64,000 bases of DNA from Aquicoccus porphyridii (GTDB taxonomy: Bacteria > Pseudomonadota > Alphaproteobacteria > Rhodobacterales > Rhodobacteraceae), in NCBI RefSeq assembly GCF_008369105.1, contig NZ_VINQ01000008.1, forward strand, positions 1-64,000, in the 5' to 3' direction. The translations under genes and the position numbers were made by a program. The notes under the pieces are model-generated. The model made no database searches. It had not been told where the DNA came from and worked only from the letters and a program-made list of their open reading frames with translations. Shown piece by piece: positions 19,205 to 28,958 of the stretch (the stretch's first letter is position 1; every line of letters starts with the position of its first letter).

Positions 19205-19278
19205 TGGAGCGGGTAGCGGGAATCGAACCCGCACTTCAGGCTTGGGAAGCCGGCGCGCTACCACTACACCATACCCGC
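19205..19278 (-). tRNA. tRNA-Gly (anticodon CCC)
   Basis: A 74-nt cloverleaf on the minus strand including encoded CCA. The acceptor stem is GCGGGTA pairing with TACCCGC, the D stem GTGT/GCGC, the anticodon loop TTCCCAA (CCC), and the T arm GCGGG-TTCGATT-CCCGC. The discriminator base is U. The anticodon stem reads CCGGC/GCCTG, giving one C·U mismatch at pair 28:42. The gene lies convergent to ftsA and tandem to the downstream AraC gene. Confidence 0.95.
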
Positions 19279-19362
19279 TGCGCACCGCCCTAGATAGCCC
19301 TGCGTGGTGGCCTGTGCAAGTCGGTTTTCCGCGATCTTGCACAGCGTCGATTCGTTCCCGGG

Positions 19363-20358
19363 TCAGGGTCCGGCCTGCAATCGGGCCTCGCCCGGGGTCA
19401 TGCCGGTCCAGCCCTGGAAGGCCCGGTAGAAGGAGTTGGGATCGCGATAGGCCAACAGGAACGCGATTTCCTGCACCGACAGGTTGGGCCGGGCGAGGTA
19501 ATGCAGCGATAGTTCAGCCCGGGTCTGATCGAGAATGACCTGAAACGAGACGCCTTCGGCGTGCAGTTTGCGTTGCAGGGAGCGCCGGGACAGGGCCAGC
19601 CGGGCACAGACCGCATCGACCGAGGCCTCGCCACCGGGGAGCAGGTCAACGAGCACGCGGCGTACCCGGTCGGTGATCGTGGTGGCGCGCCGCTCGGCCA
19701 TTTGCTGGCGCAGGGAGCTTTCGATCAGGCGGTATTGATCCTCGTTGGCGAATATCATCGGGCGGGTCGCATCGGCCGCGGACAGGATCATTTCGGTGTG
19801 GTCTGTTCGCCCGGGCGTGGTTCCGAAAAAGGCCCGCAGGTCCGTGTCGGTGTGGGTTTCGCCGGGCAGGCCGAGTGCGACCGGCACGATCGGTGCCGCG
19901 GTCAGGTGGCGGCAGCATTCGAGGAAGAAAACCAGTTCGAACATCGCCAGAAGTGGCGGCATCGGCGTGCCCCGTGGCATCGGCAGCCAGCGCAGGCGCA
20001 AACCGATTTCGGTTTTCTCGGCATCGACATGAAGCGGCGCGACGAGAGGTTTGAACAGGGCCAATCGTTGCACCCCGGTCGCGATGTCGGGGCTTGAGGC
20101 AAAGGCCTGGACCGCCGGGACCATCGGTCCATGCGCCATCGCGCGCCCGAGATCGAGGGCAAGGCCCGGGCGTCCGGCCTCGGCCTCGGCGGCATGCCAG
20201 AGGTCAAAGAACTGCCCGGCCGTCACGCCGCGGTGATCGGGTTCGAGCAGCGCCGGGGAGAGCCCGGCGCGGCGCAGCAATCGCCCGGGCGGCAGGTCCA
20301 TCGCCTTTGCGGCGTGAACCAGTTGTGGGCCAATGGCGAAATGATCGGGCAGGCGCAT
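19363..20358 (-). CDS. AraC-family transcriptional regulator (arabinose_bd type)
   Basis: A 331-aa regulator with an N-terminal effector/oligomerisation domain of the Arabinose_bd type (about 15–200) and a C-terminal AraC HTH (about 230–328: [20 protein letters not shown] for helix-turn-helix 1, then [29 protein letters not shown], the signature in two parts). ATG 20358 has AGGAAGGA upstream. It is divergent from the molybdenum hydroxylase genes across 168 bp and is the obvious candidate to control them. Effector unknown. Confidence 0.9.
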   Translation of the reverse strand: MRLPDHFAIGPQLVHAAKAMDLPPGRLLRRAGLSPALLEPDHRGVTAGQFFDLWHAAEAEAGRPGLALDLGRAMAHGPMVPAVQAFASSPDIATGVQRLALFKPLVAPLHVDAEKTEIGLRLRWLPMPRGTPMPPLLAMFELVFFLECCRHLTAAPIVPVALGLPGETHTDTDLRAFFGTTPGRTDHTEMILSAADATRPMIFANEDQYRLIESSLRQQMAERRATTITDRVRRVLVDLLPGGEASVDAVCARLALSRRSLQRKLHAEGVSFQVILDQTRAELSLHYLARPNLSVQEIAFLLAYRDPNSFYRAFQGWTGMTPGEARLQAGP

Positions 20359-20526
20359 CGGTTTCGTTTCGTCCTTCCTGTGCGGCGGCGTGAAGCCGGG
20401 CTTGGTGGCGATTTCCGGCCAGCGGCGGCGGGTTGGCGCAGTTTGAATGCGTTTTGGCGCGATATGCAAGTTTCAACAGCGGGAATCCGGGTTACATTAA
20501 GCAGGAACGCGGAACAGGAGACGGTG

Positions 20527-20988
20527 ATGCAGATCGTGGTGGATGGTGTTGCCCATGAGGTGGATGTCGAAGAGGACATGCCGCTTTTGTGGGTGCTCAG
20601 GGACGAACTGGGAATCAAGGGCGTGAAATATGGCTGCGGGATCGCGCAATGCGGGGCCTGCACGGTGCATATTGACGGCGAGGCGGTAAAATCCTGCCAG
20701 GTCTTTGCCGGTGATGTCTGGGGTGAGGTCACGACGATCGGGGCAGACGTGGGCGGGTTTCCCGTCTTGCAGGCCGTGCAGGCCGCGTGGATCGAACACC
20801 AGGTGGCGCAATGCGGATACTGCCAGTCGGGGCAGATCATGCTGGCCGCTTCGTTCCTGGGCGAGAACAGCGACCCGAGCGATGTCGAGATCGACGAGGC
20901 GATGCGGGCCAACCTGTGCCGCTGTGGCACCTATCCGCGCATTCGTGCGGCGGTGAAGGCGGCGGCCGAACGCGTCAGGGAGGGGTGA
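20527..20988 (+). CDS. (2Fe-2S) small subunit of a molybdenum hydroxylase (isoquinoline 1-oxidoreductase alpha type)
   Basis: Small iron–sulfur subunit that passes electrons from the Mo centre of its partner. The 153-aa protein has an N-terminal plant-type [2Fe-2S] domain ([15 protein letters not shown] and later SC) and a C-terminal helical [2Fe-2S] domain (CGYCQSGQ … [11 protein letters not shown]). ATG 20527 follows AGGAG. It lies 2 nt before the large subunit start, so it is certainly co-transcribed. There is no FAD subunit, as in IorAB-type enzymes that use other acceptors. Confidence 0.92.
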   Translation: MQIVVDGVAHEVDVEEDMPLLWVLRDELGIKGVKYGCGIAQCGACTVHIDGEAVKSCQVFAGDVWGEVTTIGADVGGFPVLQAVQAAWIEHQVAQCGYCQSGQIMLAASFLGENSDPSDVEIDEAMRANLCRCGTYPRIRAAVKAAAERVREG

Positions 20989-20990
20989 TC

Positions 20991-23234
20991 ATGGGCAAGG
21001 TTGGAAAGATCGCGCGGCGCACGTTCCTGATCGGGTCGGCGGCCGTTCTGGGGGGCGTGGCGTTTGGGTATGTGATGTACAAGCGTCCGGCGAAGAACCC
21101 GCTTCTCGACGGGTTGGGCGAGGGCGAGGCGGCGCTCACGCCTTACGTGCTGATCAATGCCGAGGGGGTGACCCTGATCACGCCGCGCGGCGACAAGGGG
21201 CAGGGGGCGTATCACGTTCAGGCGGCGTTGATCGCGGAAGAACTCGACGTTGATCTGGACAAGATCAAGGTCGATCCCGGCCCGCCCGACGCGGCCTATT
21301 ACAACACCGCGCTGAGTGCCGAGGCGGTGCCTTTCGCCTATTATGACGAGGGGGTCATGGCCGAGACGCTGCGGGATGTGATGGATGCGCCGATGAAATT
21401 CCTGGGCATGCAGATCACCGGCGGGTCAACCACCGTGCCGGATGCCTGGGAGAAGCTGCGCGTGGCCGGGGCGGTGGCGCGCGAGACATTGAAGGCGGCG
21501 GCGGCCGAGGTTTCGGGGATCAACGTGACCGCGCTGGAAACCGGCGAGGGGCGGGTGATCCTGCCGGATGGCAGCGCGTTGACATATGAAGAGCTGGCAC
21601 CCGTGGCGGCAGGGCTGAAGCCGGTGAACAAGGTGCGGCTGCGCGCGCCGGAGGAATGGCGCTATATCGGCAAGCCGATGAAGCGCATTGATATCGCGGC
21701 GAAATCGACCGGCACGCAGGACTACGGTATCGACGTGGAATTGCCCGACATGGTGCATGCGGCGGTGCGGCTCAACCCGCGCCGGGGCGGGGCCTTGAAC
21801 GGGTTCGACGCGCAGGAGGCGCGCGGGATGCGCGGGGTCGAAGCGGTTTTCGAGATCCCCGGTGGGGTCGCGGTTCTGGCCGACAACACGTGGCGGGCCT
21901 TTCGCGCGGCCGAGACCGTCGAGTGTGACTGGGGGCCTGCGGATTACCCGGACGAACAGGCCGAACACTGGCAGGCGCTGGCTGAAAGCTTTGTTTCCGA
22001 CCGGCAGGACTCGCGCCAGCGCGACGAGGGCGATGTCGAGGCGGCGCTGGGCGATGCGCCGATCGAGGCGGAGTACCGCGCGCCCTATCTGGCGCATGCG
22101 CCGCTTGAGCCGATCAACGCGACGGTCTGGGTGCAGGAGGGGCGCGTGGATGTCTGGACCGGCACGCAGGTGCCGCGCTTTGCCCAGTCGCATGTCGCGG
22201 AAATTTGCGGGGTGAAGGCTGACCAGGTGCATGTGCATGTGCTGATGATGGGGGGCAGTTTCGGTCACCGGCTTGAGGATGACGTGGTGATCCGGGCGGC
22301 ACAGATCGCGATGCAGGCGGGCGGGCGGCCGGTCAAGCTCACCTATAGCCGCGAGGAAGATACGAGGCAGGATTTCCTGCGCCCCGCCGGGATGGCACGG
22401 ATGAAGGGCGCGGTCGGGAATGGACAGGTCCGGGCGCTTGATCTGCATGTCGCCGCGCCGTCGATCATGGCGAGCCAGATGGGCGAGCGGCAGGGCCTGC
22501 CGATGCCGGGGCCCGACATGACCATCGCGCAGGCGGCCTGGGATCAGGCCTATGCGATCCCCGATTATCGGGTCACGGGCTATCGTGCGCCGCGACTTGC
22601 GCCGGTGAGTTCATGGCGCTCGGTCGGGGCGTCGATCAACGGGTTTTTCCACGAGGGGTTTCTTGACGAGTTGATCCATGCGGCCGGGGCCGACCCGCTG
22701 GAGGAGCGGTTGCGGATGTGTTTCCACGAGCCCACGCGCAAGGCTCTGGAGGCGGTGGGCGAGATGGCGTCATGGTCGGGACCGCGCCCCGAAGAGGGCG
22801 TGGGGCGCGGGGTGGCGTTGGTCACGTCCTTTGGTGTGCCCTGTGCGGAGATCGTCGAGGTGAGAATGACCGAGCTGGGGCTGCGGATCGAAAGGGTCTG
22901 GGTCGCCGCCGAGGTGGGCCGGGTGGTCGATCCGGTCAATTTCGACGGGCTGGTCAAGGGCGGTGTGGTGTTCGGGCTGGGCCATGCCATGCTGGGCGAG
23001 ATCACGTTTGCCGATGGCCGGGTGGAGCAGGAGAATTACGATCTGTTCGAGGCGATGCGGATCGACCAGTGCCCCGAGATCGAGGTGCGTGGGTTGGAGA
23101 ACGGCGACAAGGTTCTGGGCATCGGTGAGCCGCCGGTGCCGCCCGCCGCACCCGCGCTGGCCAACGCGATCTTTGCTGCGACCGGGCAGCGGTTGCGGGA
23201 GATGCCATTCTCGAAATTCGTCGATTTCGCATGA
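20991..23234 (+). CDS. Molybdopterin-binding large subunit of an aldehyde/isoquinoline oxidoreductase
   Basis: A 747-aa xanthine dehydrogenase-family catalytic subunit (IorB-like), expected to hydroxylate a heterocycle or oxidise an aldehyde. The N-terminus (IARRTFLIGSAAVLGGVAFG) has a twin-arginine-like RRTFL motif, suggesting Tat export with the folded cofactor. Mo-pterin regions are seen in HAPLEPINATVWVQ and GGSFGHRLEDDVV, and a C-terminal GIGEPPVPPAAPALANAI carries the conserved catalytic Glu. It follows the small subunit by 2 nt. Substrate cannot be read from sequence. Confidence 0.9.
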   Translation: MGKVGKIARRTFLIGSAAVLGGVAFGYVMYKRPAKNPLLDGLGEGEAALTPYVLINAEGVTLITPRGDKGQGAYHVQAALIAEELDVDLDKIKVDPGPPDAAYYNTALSAEAVPFAYYDEGVMAETLRDVMDAPMKFLGMQITGGSTTVPDAWEKLRVAGAVARETLKAAAAEVSGINVTALETGEGRVILPDGSALTYEELAPVAAGLKPVNKVRLRAPEEWRYIGKPMKRIDIAAKSTGTQDYGIDVELPDMVHAAVRLNPRRGGALNGFDAQEARGMRGVEAVFEIPGGVAVLADNTWRAFRAAETVECDWGPADYPDEQAEHWQALAESFVSDRQDSRQRDEGDVEAALGDAPIEAEYRAPYLAHAPLEPINATVWVQEGRVDVWTGTQVPRFAQSHVAEICGVKADQVHVHVLMMGGSFGHRLEDDVVIRAAQIAMQAGGRPVKLTYSREEDTRQDFLRPAGMARMKGAVGNGQVRALDLHVAAPSIMASQMGERQGLPMPGPDMTIAQAAWDQAYAIPDYRVTGYRAPRLAPVSSWRSVGASINGFFHEGFLDELIHAAGADPLEERLRMCFHEPTRKALEAVGEMASWSGPRPEEGVGRGVALVTSFGVPCAEIVEVRMTELGLRIERVWVAAEVGRVVDPVNFDGLVKGGVVFGLGHAMLGEITFADGRVEQENYDLFEAMRIDQCPEIEVRGLENGDKVLGIGEPPVPPAAPALANAIFAATGQRLREMPFSKFVDFA

Positions 23235-23249
23235 CAATGTGAGGTGGTC

Positions 23250-23268
23250 GTGGGGGCGCTGCCCCCAC
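23250..23268. terminator. GC-rich hairpin after the molybdenum hydroxylase operon
   Basis: A perfect 8-bp arm hairpin GTGGGGGC-GCT-GCCCCCAC begins 16 nt after the large-subunit stop and is followed by CCCCCGAGGTATTTCGGG. The GGGGGCGCTGCCCCC…GGTATTT pattern is a common roseobacter intergenic element. It lacks a classic T-run, so Rho-independent termination is likely but not certain. Confidence 0.55.
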
Positions 23269-23366
23269 ACCCCCGAGGTATTTCGGGTCAGATGAAGGGG
23301 CGGCTTCGTGCTTGCGGCGAGGGCCGGCCCGACCTAGTTTGCGGGCAGCGTTTCGAGGGGCCGAGC

Positions 23367-23753
23367 ATGATCTACAAGCTGCCGATCCGGGTGTATTACG
23401 AGGATACCGACATGGCCGGTATCGTCTATTACGCCAATTACCTGCGATATATCGAGCGTGGGCGCAGCGAATGGGTGCGCGAGGTCGGGCTCGATCAGAA
23501 CCGGATGAAGGACCAGGACGGCATCGTTTTTGCCGTGCGGCGGGTCGAGGCGGATTACCTTGCGCCCGCACGTCTCGATGACGAATTGGTGGTCGAGACA
23601 TGGGTAGAGAGCCGCAAGCCGGTGCGGATGGTCATGGGCCAAGAGGTCAAACGTGGCGAAAAGGTTCTGTTTCGGGCCATGGTGACGGTGATCTGCATGA
23701 CGCTTGACGGCAAGCCGGTGCGGTTGCCGGACTGGGACGCGCCCGCGGGGTGA
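23367..23753 (+). CDS. ybgC: Tol-Pal-associated acyl-CoA thioesterase YbgC
   Basis: A 128-aa 4HBT hotdog thioesterase. The family signature YYEDTDMAGIVYYANYLRY contains the catalytic Asp. ATG 23367 gives the homologous start; a longer frame from 23244 reads through the intergenic hairpin region. First gene of the Tol-Pal cluster, 131 bp before tolQ, as in many proteobacteria. The physiological substrate is debated; a phospholipid-related acyl-CoA role is proposed for the family. Confidence 0.93.
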   Translation: MIYKLPIRVYYEDTDMAGIVYYANYLRYIERGRSEWVREVGLDQNRMKDQDGIVFAVRRVEADYLAPARLDDELVVETWVESRKPVRMVMGQEVKRGEKVLFRAMVTVICMTLDGKPVRLPDWDAPAG

Positions 23754-23884
23754 ACGGCGGGAAACCGCCACCCGGGGTGCGGGTTCGAAAACGTGATGCA
23801 AAGCTGTTGGCTTTCCCCTTGAAAATCAGCTAATTTGGATCGCAACAAGGGCCGCAACAGACGGTCGAAACAACGAGCAGGCAG

Positions 23885-24580
23885 ATGGAAGCAGAAACCC
23901 TTGCCCTGGCGCAAGAGATCGAGTTCACGTTGTGGGCGTTGTTCGCGCGTGCCACGATCACGGTGAAACTCGTGATGATCGTTCTGATCGTCGCGTCCTT
24001 TTGGTCGTGGGCGATCATTTTCCAGAAACTCATCGATTATCGCAAGGCGCGGCGCGAGGCGGCGCGGTTCGACCGGGCGTTCTGGTCGGGCGAGCCGCTG
24101 GATCAGCTTTTCGAACAGATAGGACCCGACCCCAAGGGGCAGTCGGAAAAGGTCTTTGCGGCCGGCATGATCGAATGGCGACGTTCGCACCGGGCGGATG
24201 GCAGGTTCATCGCCGGGGCACAGGCCCGTATCGACCGGTCGATGGATGTGGCCATCGCCAAGGAAGCCGAAGGTTTGCAGGCCGGTTTGCCGGTGCTGGC
24301 GACGGTGGGATCAACCGCACCATTCGTGGGGTTGTTCGGCACGGTGATCGGGATCATGAATTCGTTCATCGAGATTGCGCAGCAGCAGAACACCAATCTC
24401 GCCGTTGTGGCGCCGGGTATTGCCGAGGCGCTTCTGGCCACCGGGCTGGGCCTTTTGGCGGCGATCCCGGCGGTGATCTTCTACAACAAGCTTTCGGCCG
24501 ACAGCGACCGGATCATCGCCAGCTACGAGGCCTTTGCCGATGAGTTCGCCACCATCCTCAGCCGTCAACTGGACAGCTGA
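23885..24580 (+). CDS. tolQ: Tol-Pal system proton channel subunit TolQ
   Basis: Inner-membrane component of the TolQR motor that uses proton motive force to power outer-membrane constriction. The 231-aa protein has TM1 (TITVKLVMIVLIVASFWSWAII), a large cytoplasmic loop, and TM2/TM3 with the MotA/TolQ/ExbB pattern (ATVGSTAPFVGLFGTVIGIMNSF; GIAEALLATGLGLLAAIPAVIFYN). It is followed 1 nt later by tolR. The SD is loosely placed (GAGCAGGCAG). Confidence 0.95.
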   Translation: MEAETLALAQEIEFTLWALFARATITVKLVMIVLIVASFWSWAIIFQKLIDYRKARREAARFDRAFWSGEPLDQLFEQIGPDPKGQSEKVFAAGMIEWRRSHRADGRFIAGAQARIDRSMDVAIAKEAEGLQAGLPVLATVGSTAPFVGLFGTVIGIMNSFIEIAQQQNTNLAVVAPGIAEALLATGLGLLAAIPAVIFYNKLSADSDRIIASYEAFADEFATILSRQLDS

Positions 24581-24581
24581 G

Positions 24582-25061
24582 ATGGGGGCGGGGGTCATCA
24601 AATCGTCGGGCGCGGGTGGCGGATCGCGCCGCAGGCGCCGGGGCGGGCGCGCGGTGCCGATGAGCGAGATCAACGTGACGCCCTTTGTCGATGTGATGCT
24701 GGTTCTGCTGATCATTTTCATGGTGGCCGCGCCGCTGATGACGGTGGGTGTGCCGGTCGAGTTGCCCAAGACGGCGGCCAATGCGCTGCCGAGCGAGGCC
24801 GAGGAGCCGTTGACCGTAACGATCACCGCCGAGGGTGTGGTGCTGTTGCAGCGCACAGAAGTGGGGCGTGACGAGCTTTTGGCCAAGCTGCGCGCGGTGG
24901 CGGTCGAGCGAGCCAGCAACCGGGTTTTCCTGCGGGCCGACGGGGCGGTGCCCTATGAACAGGTGGTGCAAGTGATGGGGGCGCTCAATCGCGGCGGGTT
25001 CTCGAATATCGGGCTGGTCACGGATATTGGCGGCCCATCGCTTGACGAGACGGGGAACTGA
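24582..25061 (+). CDS. tolR: Tol-Pal system protein TolR
   Basis: Partner of TolQ with a single TM helix carrying the proton-relay Asp in PFVDVMLVLLIIFMVAAPL, preceded by a basic cytoplasmic stretch (GGSRRRRRGGRAVPMSEIN). The periplasmic C-terminal domain includes RVFLRADGAVPYEQVVQVMG. The 159-aa form from ATG 24582 is favoured; the tolQ stop lies one base before the ATG, so coupling by re-initiation is likely. Confidence 0.94.
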   Translation: MGAGVIKSSGAGGGSRRRRRGGRAVPMSEINVTPFVDVMLVLLIIFMVAAPLMTVGVPVELPKTAANALPSEAEEPLTVTITAEGVVLLQRTEVGRDELLAKLRAVAVERASNRVFLRADGAVPYEQVVQVMGALNRGGFSNIGLVTDIGGPSLDETGN

Positions 25062-25072
25062 CGGGTTCGAGC

Positions 25073-26158
25073 ATGAACACCGGTCAGATCATATCCGCGG
25101 TGGGGCACGTGGGCTTCATCGGCTGGTTGCTGTTCGGGGGGCAGTTCGATGCCGAGCCCCTGCCGTTCGAGGTCAGGGATGTGACAGTGATTTCGGGCGA
25201 GGAGTTCGAGGCGATGATGGCGGCGCAGCGCGCACCCGAGACGGTCACGGACGTGGCGACGCCGCAAGCGCCCGAAGCGGATCAGCCGCCAGAGCCCGAC
25301 ATGCCGTCAACGCCGGATATCACGCCGGAACAGGCCGAACCCGAGGTGGTCGAAACACCGCCGCCCGATGAGCCGCCGGAAACCGCGGCGCCTTTGCCGC
25401 AGCCGCAAGAGATCGAGGACCGGCCGCCCGAGATTGCGCCCCCCGCCGAGGAGGAAAGCGCGCTTTTGGTGCCGCAACTCTCTGCGCGCCCGCAAGCCCG
25501 GCCCGTCGAGCGCGTCGCCCCCGTGCCGGTGGCTCAACCGCCCGAGCCCGAAGCGGCGCCGGATGAAGTGGTGCGCGAAGAGACCGCGGATACGCCGGCC
25601 GAAGAGACCCGCCCCGAAGAAGAGGCCACCGCGCCCGAGGAATCCGTGACCGACATCACGCCCGAGGCCGCCGATGAGGTCACGGCCGCTCCGCGCCAAT
25701 CGGTGCGCCCACGCCCGCGTCCGCGCGCCACCGCACAGGTGGAAGATGGCCCGGGTGCCGATACTGCCAACGCGGTGAGTTCGGTGCTGCAACAGGCGCT
25801 TGGGGACGAGAGCGGAGCATCGGAGGATCAATCGACGGCCCCCGCACTGAGCGAGGGAGAAGTCGATGCGCTTATACTGGCAATCTCGAATTGCTGGAAT
25901 GTTGATCCCGGTTCGACTGCCGCCGAGGTTACGGTTGTGGTATCAGTGGCGCTGAACCGCGATGGGACATTGGCCGGCTCGCCCAGCCTCGTCTCGGCGC
26001 AAGGTGGCGATCAGGGCGCGCGTGATGCTGCCTTTCGCAATGCGCGCACGGCGGTCATCGCCTGTGGTCGTGGCGGGTTCGACCTGCCGCAGGAAAAATA
26101 CGAAAGCTGGCGTGAAATCGAGATGACGTTCAATCCGGAGAAAATGAGGCTCAGATGA
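25073..26158 (+). CDS. tolA: Tol-Pal system protein TolA
   Basis: Links the TolQR motor to TolB/Pal across the periplasm. The 361-aa protein has a short N-terminal TM anchor ([17 protein letters not shown]), a long Pro/Glu-rich, low-complexity spacer (about residues 50–235, with repeated PEP/EE patterns) instead of the Ala/Lys helix of E. coli, and a C-terminal globular domain (about 260–355: [20 protein letters not shown] and later [19 protein letters not shown]). The end overlaps tolB by 4 nt. Confidence 0.9.
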   Translation: MNTGQIISAVGHVGFIGWLLFGGQFDAEPLPFEVRDVTVISGEEFEAMMAAQRAPETVTDVATPQAPEADQPPEPDMPSTPDITPEQAEPEVVETPPPDEPPETAAPLPQPQEIEDRPPEIAPPAEEESALLVPQLSARPQARPVERVAPVPVAQPPEPEAAPDEVVREETADTPAEETRPEEEATAPEESVTDITPEAADEVTAAPRQSVRPRPRPRATAQVEDGPGADTANAVSSVLQQALGDESGASEDQSTAPALSEGEVDALILAISNCWNVDPGSTAAEVTVVVSVALNRDGTLAGSPSLVSAQGGDQGARDAAFRNARTAVIACGRGGFDLPQEKYESWREIEMTFNPEKMRLR

Positions 26159-27486
26159 TGATGAGACTGATCGGAACCTTCATGATGATGCTTGTTGCCG
26201 CGGGGCTGTTCGTGACCCCCGCGCAGGCGCAGAACGGACCACTTCGGATCGAGATCACCGACGGGGTGATGGAACCCTTGCCCTATGCGGTGCCCGATTT
26301 CGTGCCTGAGAACGGGGCGGCGTCGCAGATGGCCGTGAACATCGCACGGGTGGTTGCGGCTGACCTGAGCGGAACCGGGCTTTTTCGCGAGATCGGCAAG
26401 GAGGCCTATATCAGCCAGATCACCAGTTTCTCCAGCCCGGTCGAGTTTGCCGACTGGCGGGCGATCAACGCACAGGCGCTGATCACCGGGGCGGTGGCAG
26501 TCGAAGGCGACAACGTCACGGTGAAATTCAGGGTCTGGGACGTGTTTGGTGGTCAGGAACTGGGCAACGGGCTGCAATTTGCGGGCACCACAGGCGGGTG
26601 GCGGCGGATGGCCCATAAAGTGGCCGATGAAGTCTATAGCCGGATCACCGGCGAGTCCGGGTATTTCGATAGCCGCGTCGTGTTCGTGAGCGAGACCGGG
26701 CCCAAGGACGACCGCCGCAAGCGACTGGCGATCATGGATTATGATGGCGCGAACGTCCAGTACCTGACCGACAGCACGTCGCTGGTGCTTGCTCCGAGAT
26801 TCTCGCCCACGGGCGACCGCGTACTCTATACCAGTTTCGAGAGCGGTTTTCCGCGGATCTATATTCTGGACGTGGCCAATGTCGGCCGCCGTGGTTTGCA
26901 AAGTCGCGAAGGCACGATGAGTTTTGCACCGCGGTTTTCGCCGGACGGTCAGCGGGTGGTATTCTCGCTCGAAACGGGAGGCAATACCGATATCTACTTG
27001 ATAGACATCTCGACCGGGGCCGAGACGCGCCTGACGCGCGCGCCTTCGATCGAGACCGCGCCCAGCTATTCACCCGATGGCAGCCAGATCGTGTTTGAAA
27101 GCGACCGCTCCGGCTCGCGCCAGCTTTACGTGATGCCGGCGACCGGGGGTGAGGCGCAGCGGATCAGCCAGGGCAGCGGCAATTACGGCACCCCGGTCTG
27201 GAGCCCGCGCGGCGACCTGATCGCCTTTACCAAGCAATCGAAAGGCCGGTTCCACATCGGCGTGATGAAAACCGATGGCAGTGCCGAGCGGCTCTTGACG
27301 GCGTCGTTCCTTGAAGAGGGGCCGACATGGAGCCCGAACGGGCGGGTGATCATGTTCACCCGCGAGACGCAGGGCGCGCAAGGACAAGCAAGCCTTTATA
27401 CGGTCGACATCACGGGGCGGAACCTCAAGCAGGTGCGCACACCCGACGGTGCATCCGACCCGTCATGGAGCCCGTTGCAGAAATGA
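26155..27486 (+). CDS. tolB: Tol-Pal system beta-propeller protein TolB
   Basis: Periplasmic protein that binds Pal and is freed by TolA. The 443-aa protein has a signal peptide ([16 protein letters not shown], cleavage after AQA), an N-terminal alpha/beta domain, and a six-bladed propeller with repeated FSPDG/YSPDG/WSPNG signatures ([59 protein letters not shown]). Three consecutive ATG codons at 26155, 26158 and 26161 leave the exact start open; GAGG is 6–12 nt upstream. Confidence 0.95.
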   Translation: MMMRLIGTFMMMLVAAGLFVTPAQAQNGPLRIEITDGVMEPLPYAVPDFVPENGAASQMAVNIARVVAADLSGTGLFREIGKEAYISQITSFSSPVEFADWRAINAQALITGAVAVEGDNVTVKFRVWDVFGGQELGNGLQFAGTTGGWRRMAHKVADEVYSRITGESGYFDSRVVFVSETGPKDDRRKRLAIMDYDGANVQYLTDSTSLVLAPRFSPTGDRVLYTSFESGFPRIYILDVANVGRRGLQSREGTMSFAPRFSPDGQRVVFSLETGGNTDIYLIDISTGAETRLTRAPSIETAPSYSPDGSQIVFESDRSGSRQLYVMPATGGEAQRISQGSGNYGTPVWSPRGDLIAFTKQSKGRFHIGVMKTDGSAERLLTASFLEEGPTWSPNGRVIMFTRETQGAQGQASLYTVDITGRNLKQVRTPDGASDPSWSPLQK

Positions 27487-27592
27487 AGGGGCGGCGGAAT
27501 TTCGAAAAATTCGATGCCCGACCGAGAGCAGATTCACACAGGCCCTGCCTTGTGGTAGTAGTAGAAACAGAAAAACCTATGAGGCTTGACAC

Positions 27593-28102
27593 ATGACCTA
27601 TCTGGCGAAATCCATCCTGCTCGTGGCGGGGCTTTCCCTTGCGGCCTGCACCAATGCGGGCCGGTTCGACAACGATGGCACGGGGGCGGGAGCAGGCAGC
27701 GATGCCGCTATCGCGGGCTCGGCAAGCGATCCGAAATCTCCGCTCTATTTCCAACAGGCGATTGGTGATCGGGTGCTGTTCGAGGTGGACCGTCAAACGC
27801 TCGATGACGAGGCCAAGCGGGTGCTTGACGGGCAGGCAAGCTGGTTGACCACGAATGCCGACTATAATGTCATCATCGAAGGCCATGCCGACGAACAGGG
27901 CACACGTGAATACAACCTTGCCCTTGGTGCGCGCCGGGCCAGTGCCGTGCGCGAATACCTGATTTCCCGCGGCATTTCGTCGAACCGTTTGAAAACCGTG
28001 AGCTATGGCAAGGAACGACCGATCGAGATCTGTAGTGAAGAAAGCTGCTATGCCAAGAACCGCCGCGCGGTCACCGTTCTGGCCAGTGGACTGACCGGGT
28101 GA
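27593..28102 (+). CDS. pal: Peptidoglycan-associated lipoprotein Pal
   Basis: Outer-membrane lipoprotein that binds peptidoglycan through its OmpA-like domain. The 169-aa protein has the signal and lipobox LVAGLSLAACTN (lipidated Cys about residue 19), a short Gly/Ala-rich linker, and an OmpA domain with the VIIEGHADEQGTREYNLALG signature and SYGKERPIE. It stands 106 bp after tolB. Confidence 0.96.
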   Translation: MTYLAKSILLVAGLSLAACTNAGRFDNDGTGAGAGSDAAIAGSASDPKSPLYFQQAIGDRVLFEVDRQTLDDEAKRVLDGQASWLTTNADYNVIIEGHADEQGTREYNLALGARRASAVREYLISRGISSNRLKTVSYGKERPIEICSEESCYAKNRRAVTVLASGLTG

Positions 28103-28127
28103 CGGCATGAGGACCGGAGTGCAAGGC

Positions 28128-28958
28128 ATGCGGTGGGGTCTGGGACTTCTGGTGGCAGTTTTCCTGGCTGGCACCGGGGCGGCGCAGGATCGCTCGCAGA
28201 CGCTGGCCGATATCCGGCAGGATCTTACCGTTCTTCACGTGGAGCTTCAGAAGCTCAAGCGCGAGTTGTCCACCACGGGGGCCTCGGGTGCCGTGGTACA
28301 GGGCGATTCCGTGCTTGATCGTGTCAATACGATCGAGGCCGAGGTGCGGCGCCTGACGGCCAAGACCGAAGAGCTGGAAATGCGGATCGGCAACATCGTG
28401 CGCGACGGGACGAACCGTGTTGCCGATCTTGAATTCCGTCTTGTCGAGCTTGAGGGCGGGGACGTCAGTCAACTCGGAGAAACGACCACATTGGGTGGGG
28501 CGCAGGAAACACAGGGATCGGATGCCGCCGCCCCGGCGGATCAGTCCACGCAAGACCCGGAAGGCCCGCAACTTGCCATGGGGGAACGGGCCGATTTCGA
28601 TGCGGCGCAAAAGGCCCTTGACGAGGGACGCCATGACGCGGCGGCCGACGGGTTTGCCCGGTTCAACGAGACCTATCCCGGTAGCCCGCTGGAAGTGGCG
28701 GCGCATCTGGGTCGTGGTCGTGCGCTCGAGGCATCGGGGAATTTGACCGAGGCGGCACGGTCCTACCTGGCGGCGTTCAGTGCCGATCCGGATGGCAAGG
28801 ACGCCCCGGATGCGCTGTTCGAGCTGGGGCGCGGGCTGGGTCGGCTGGGGCAGACCAACGAGGCCTGTGTCACGTTGCATGAGGTCGGCACACGGTTTCC
28901 CGGGGCCGCGGCAGAGACCAAGGCACGCGAGGAAATCCAACGCCTCGAGTGCCAGTGA
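28128..28958 (+). CDS. cpoB: Tol-Pal periplasmic coordinator CpoB (YbgF)
   Basis: Periplasmic protein that couples peptidoglycan synthesis to outer-membrane constriction in E. coli. About 276 aa: signal peptide (LGLLVAVFLAGTGAAQDRS), an N-terminal trimerising coiled coil (TLADIRQDLTVLHVELQKLKREL), a linker, and three TPR-like repeats at the C-terminus (QKALDEGRHDAAADGFARF). ATG 28128 has GGAG 8 nt upstream; ATG 28107, adjacent to the pal stop, is the alternative and would add seven residues before the signal peptide. Confidence 0.88.
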   Translation: MRWGLGLLVAVFLAGTGAAQDRSQTLADIRQDLTVLHVELQKLKRELSTTGASGAVVQGDSVLDRVNTIEAEVRRLTAKTEELEMRIGNIVRDGTNRVADLEFRLVELEGGDVSQLGETTTLGGAQETQGSDAAAPADQSTQDPEGPQLAMGERADFDAAQKALDEGRHDAAADGFARFNETYPGSPLEVAAHLGRGRALEASGNLTEAARSYLAAFSADPDGKDAPDALFELGRGLGRLGQTNEACVTLHEVGTRFPGAAAETKAREEIQRLECQ

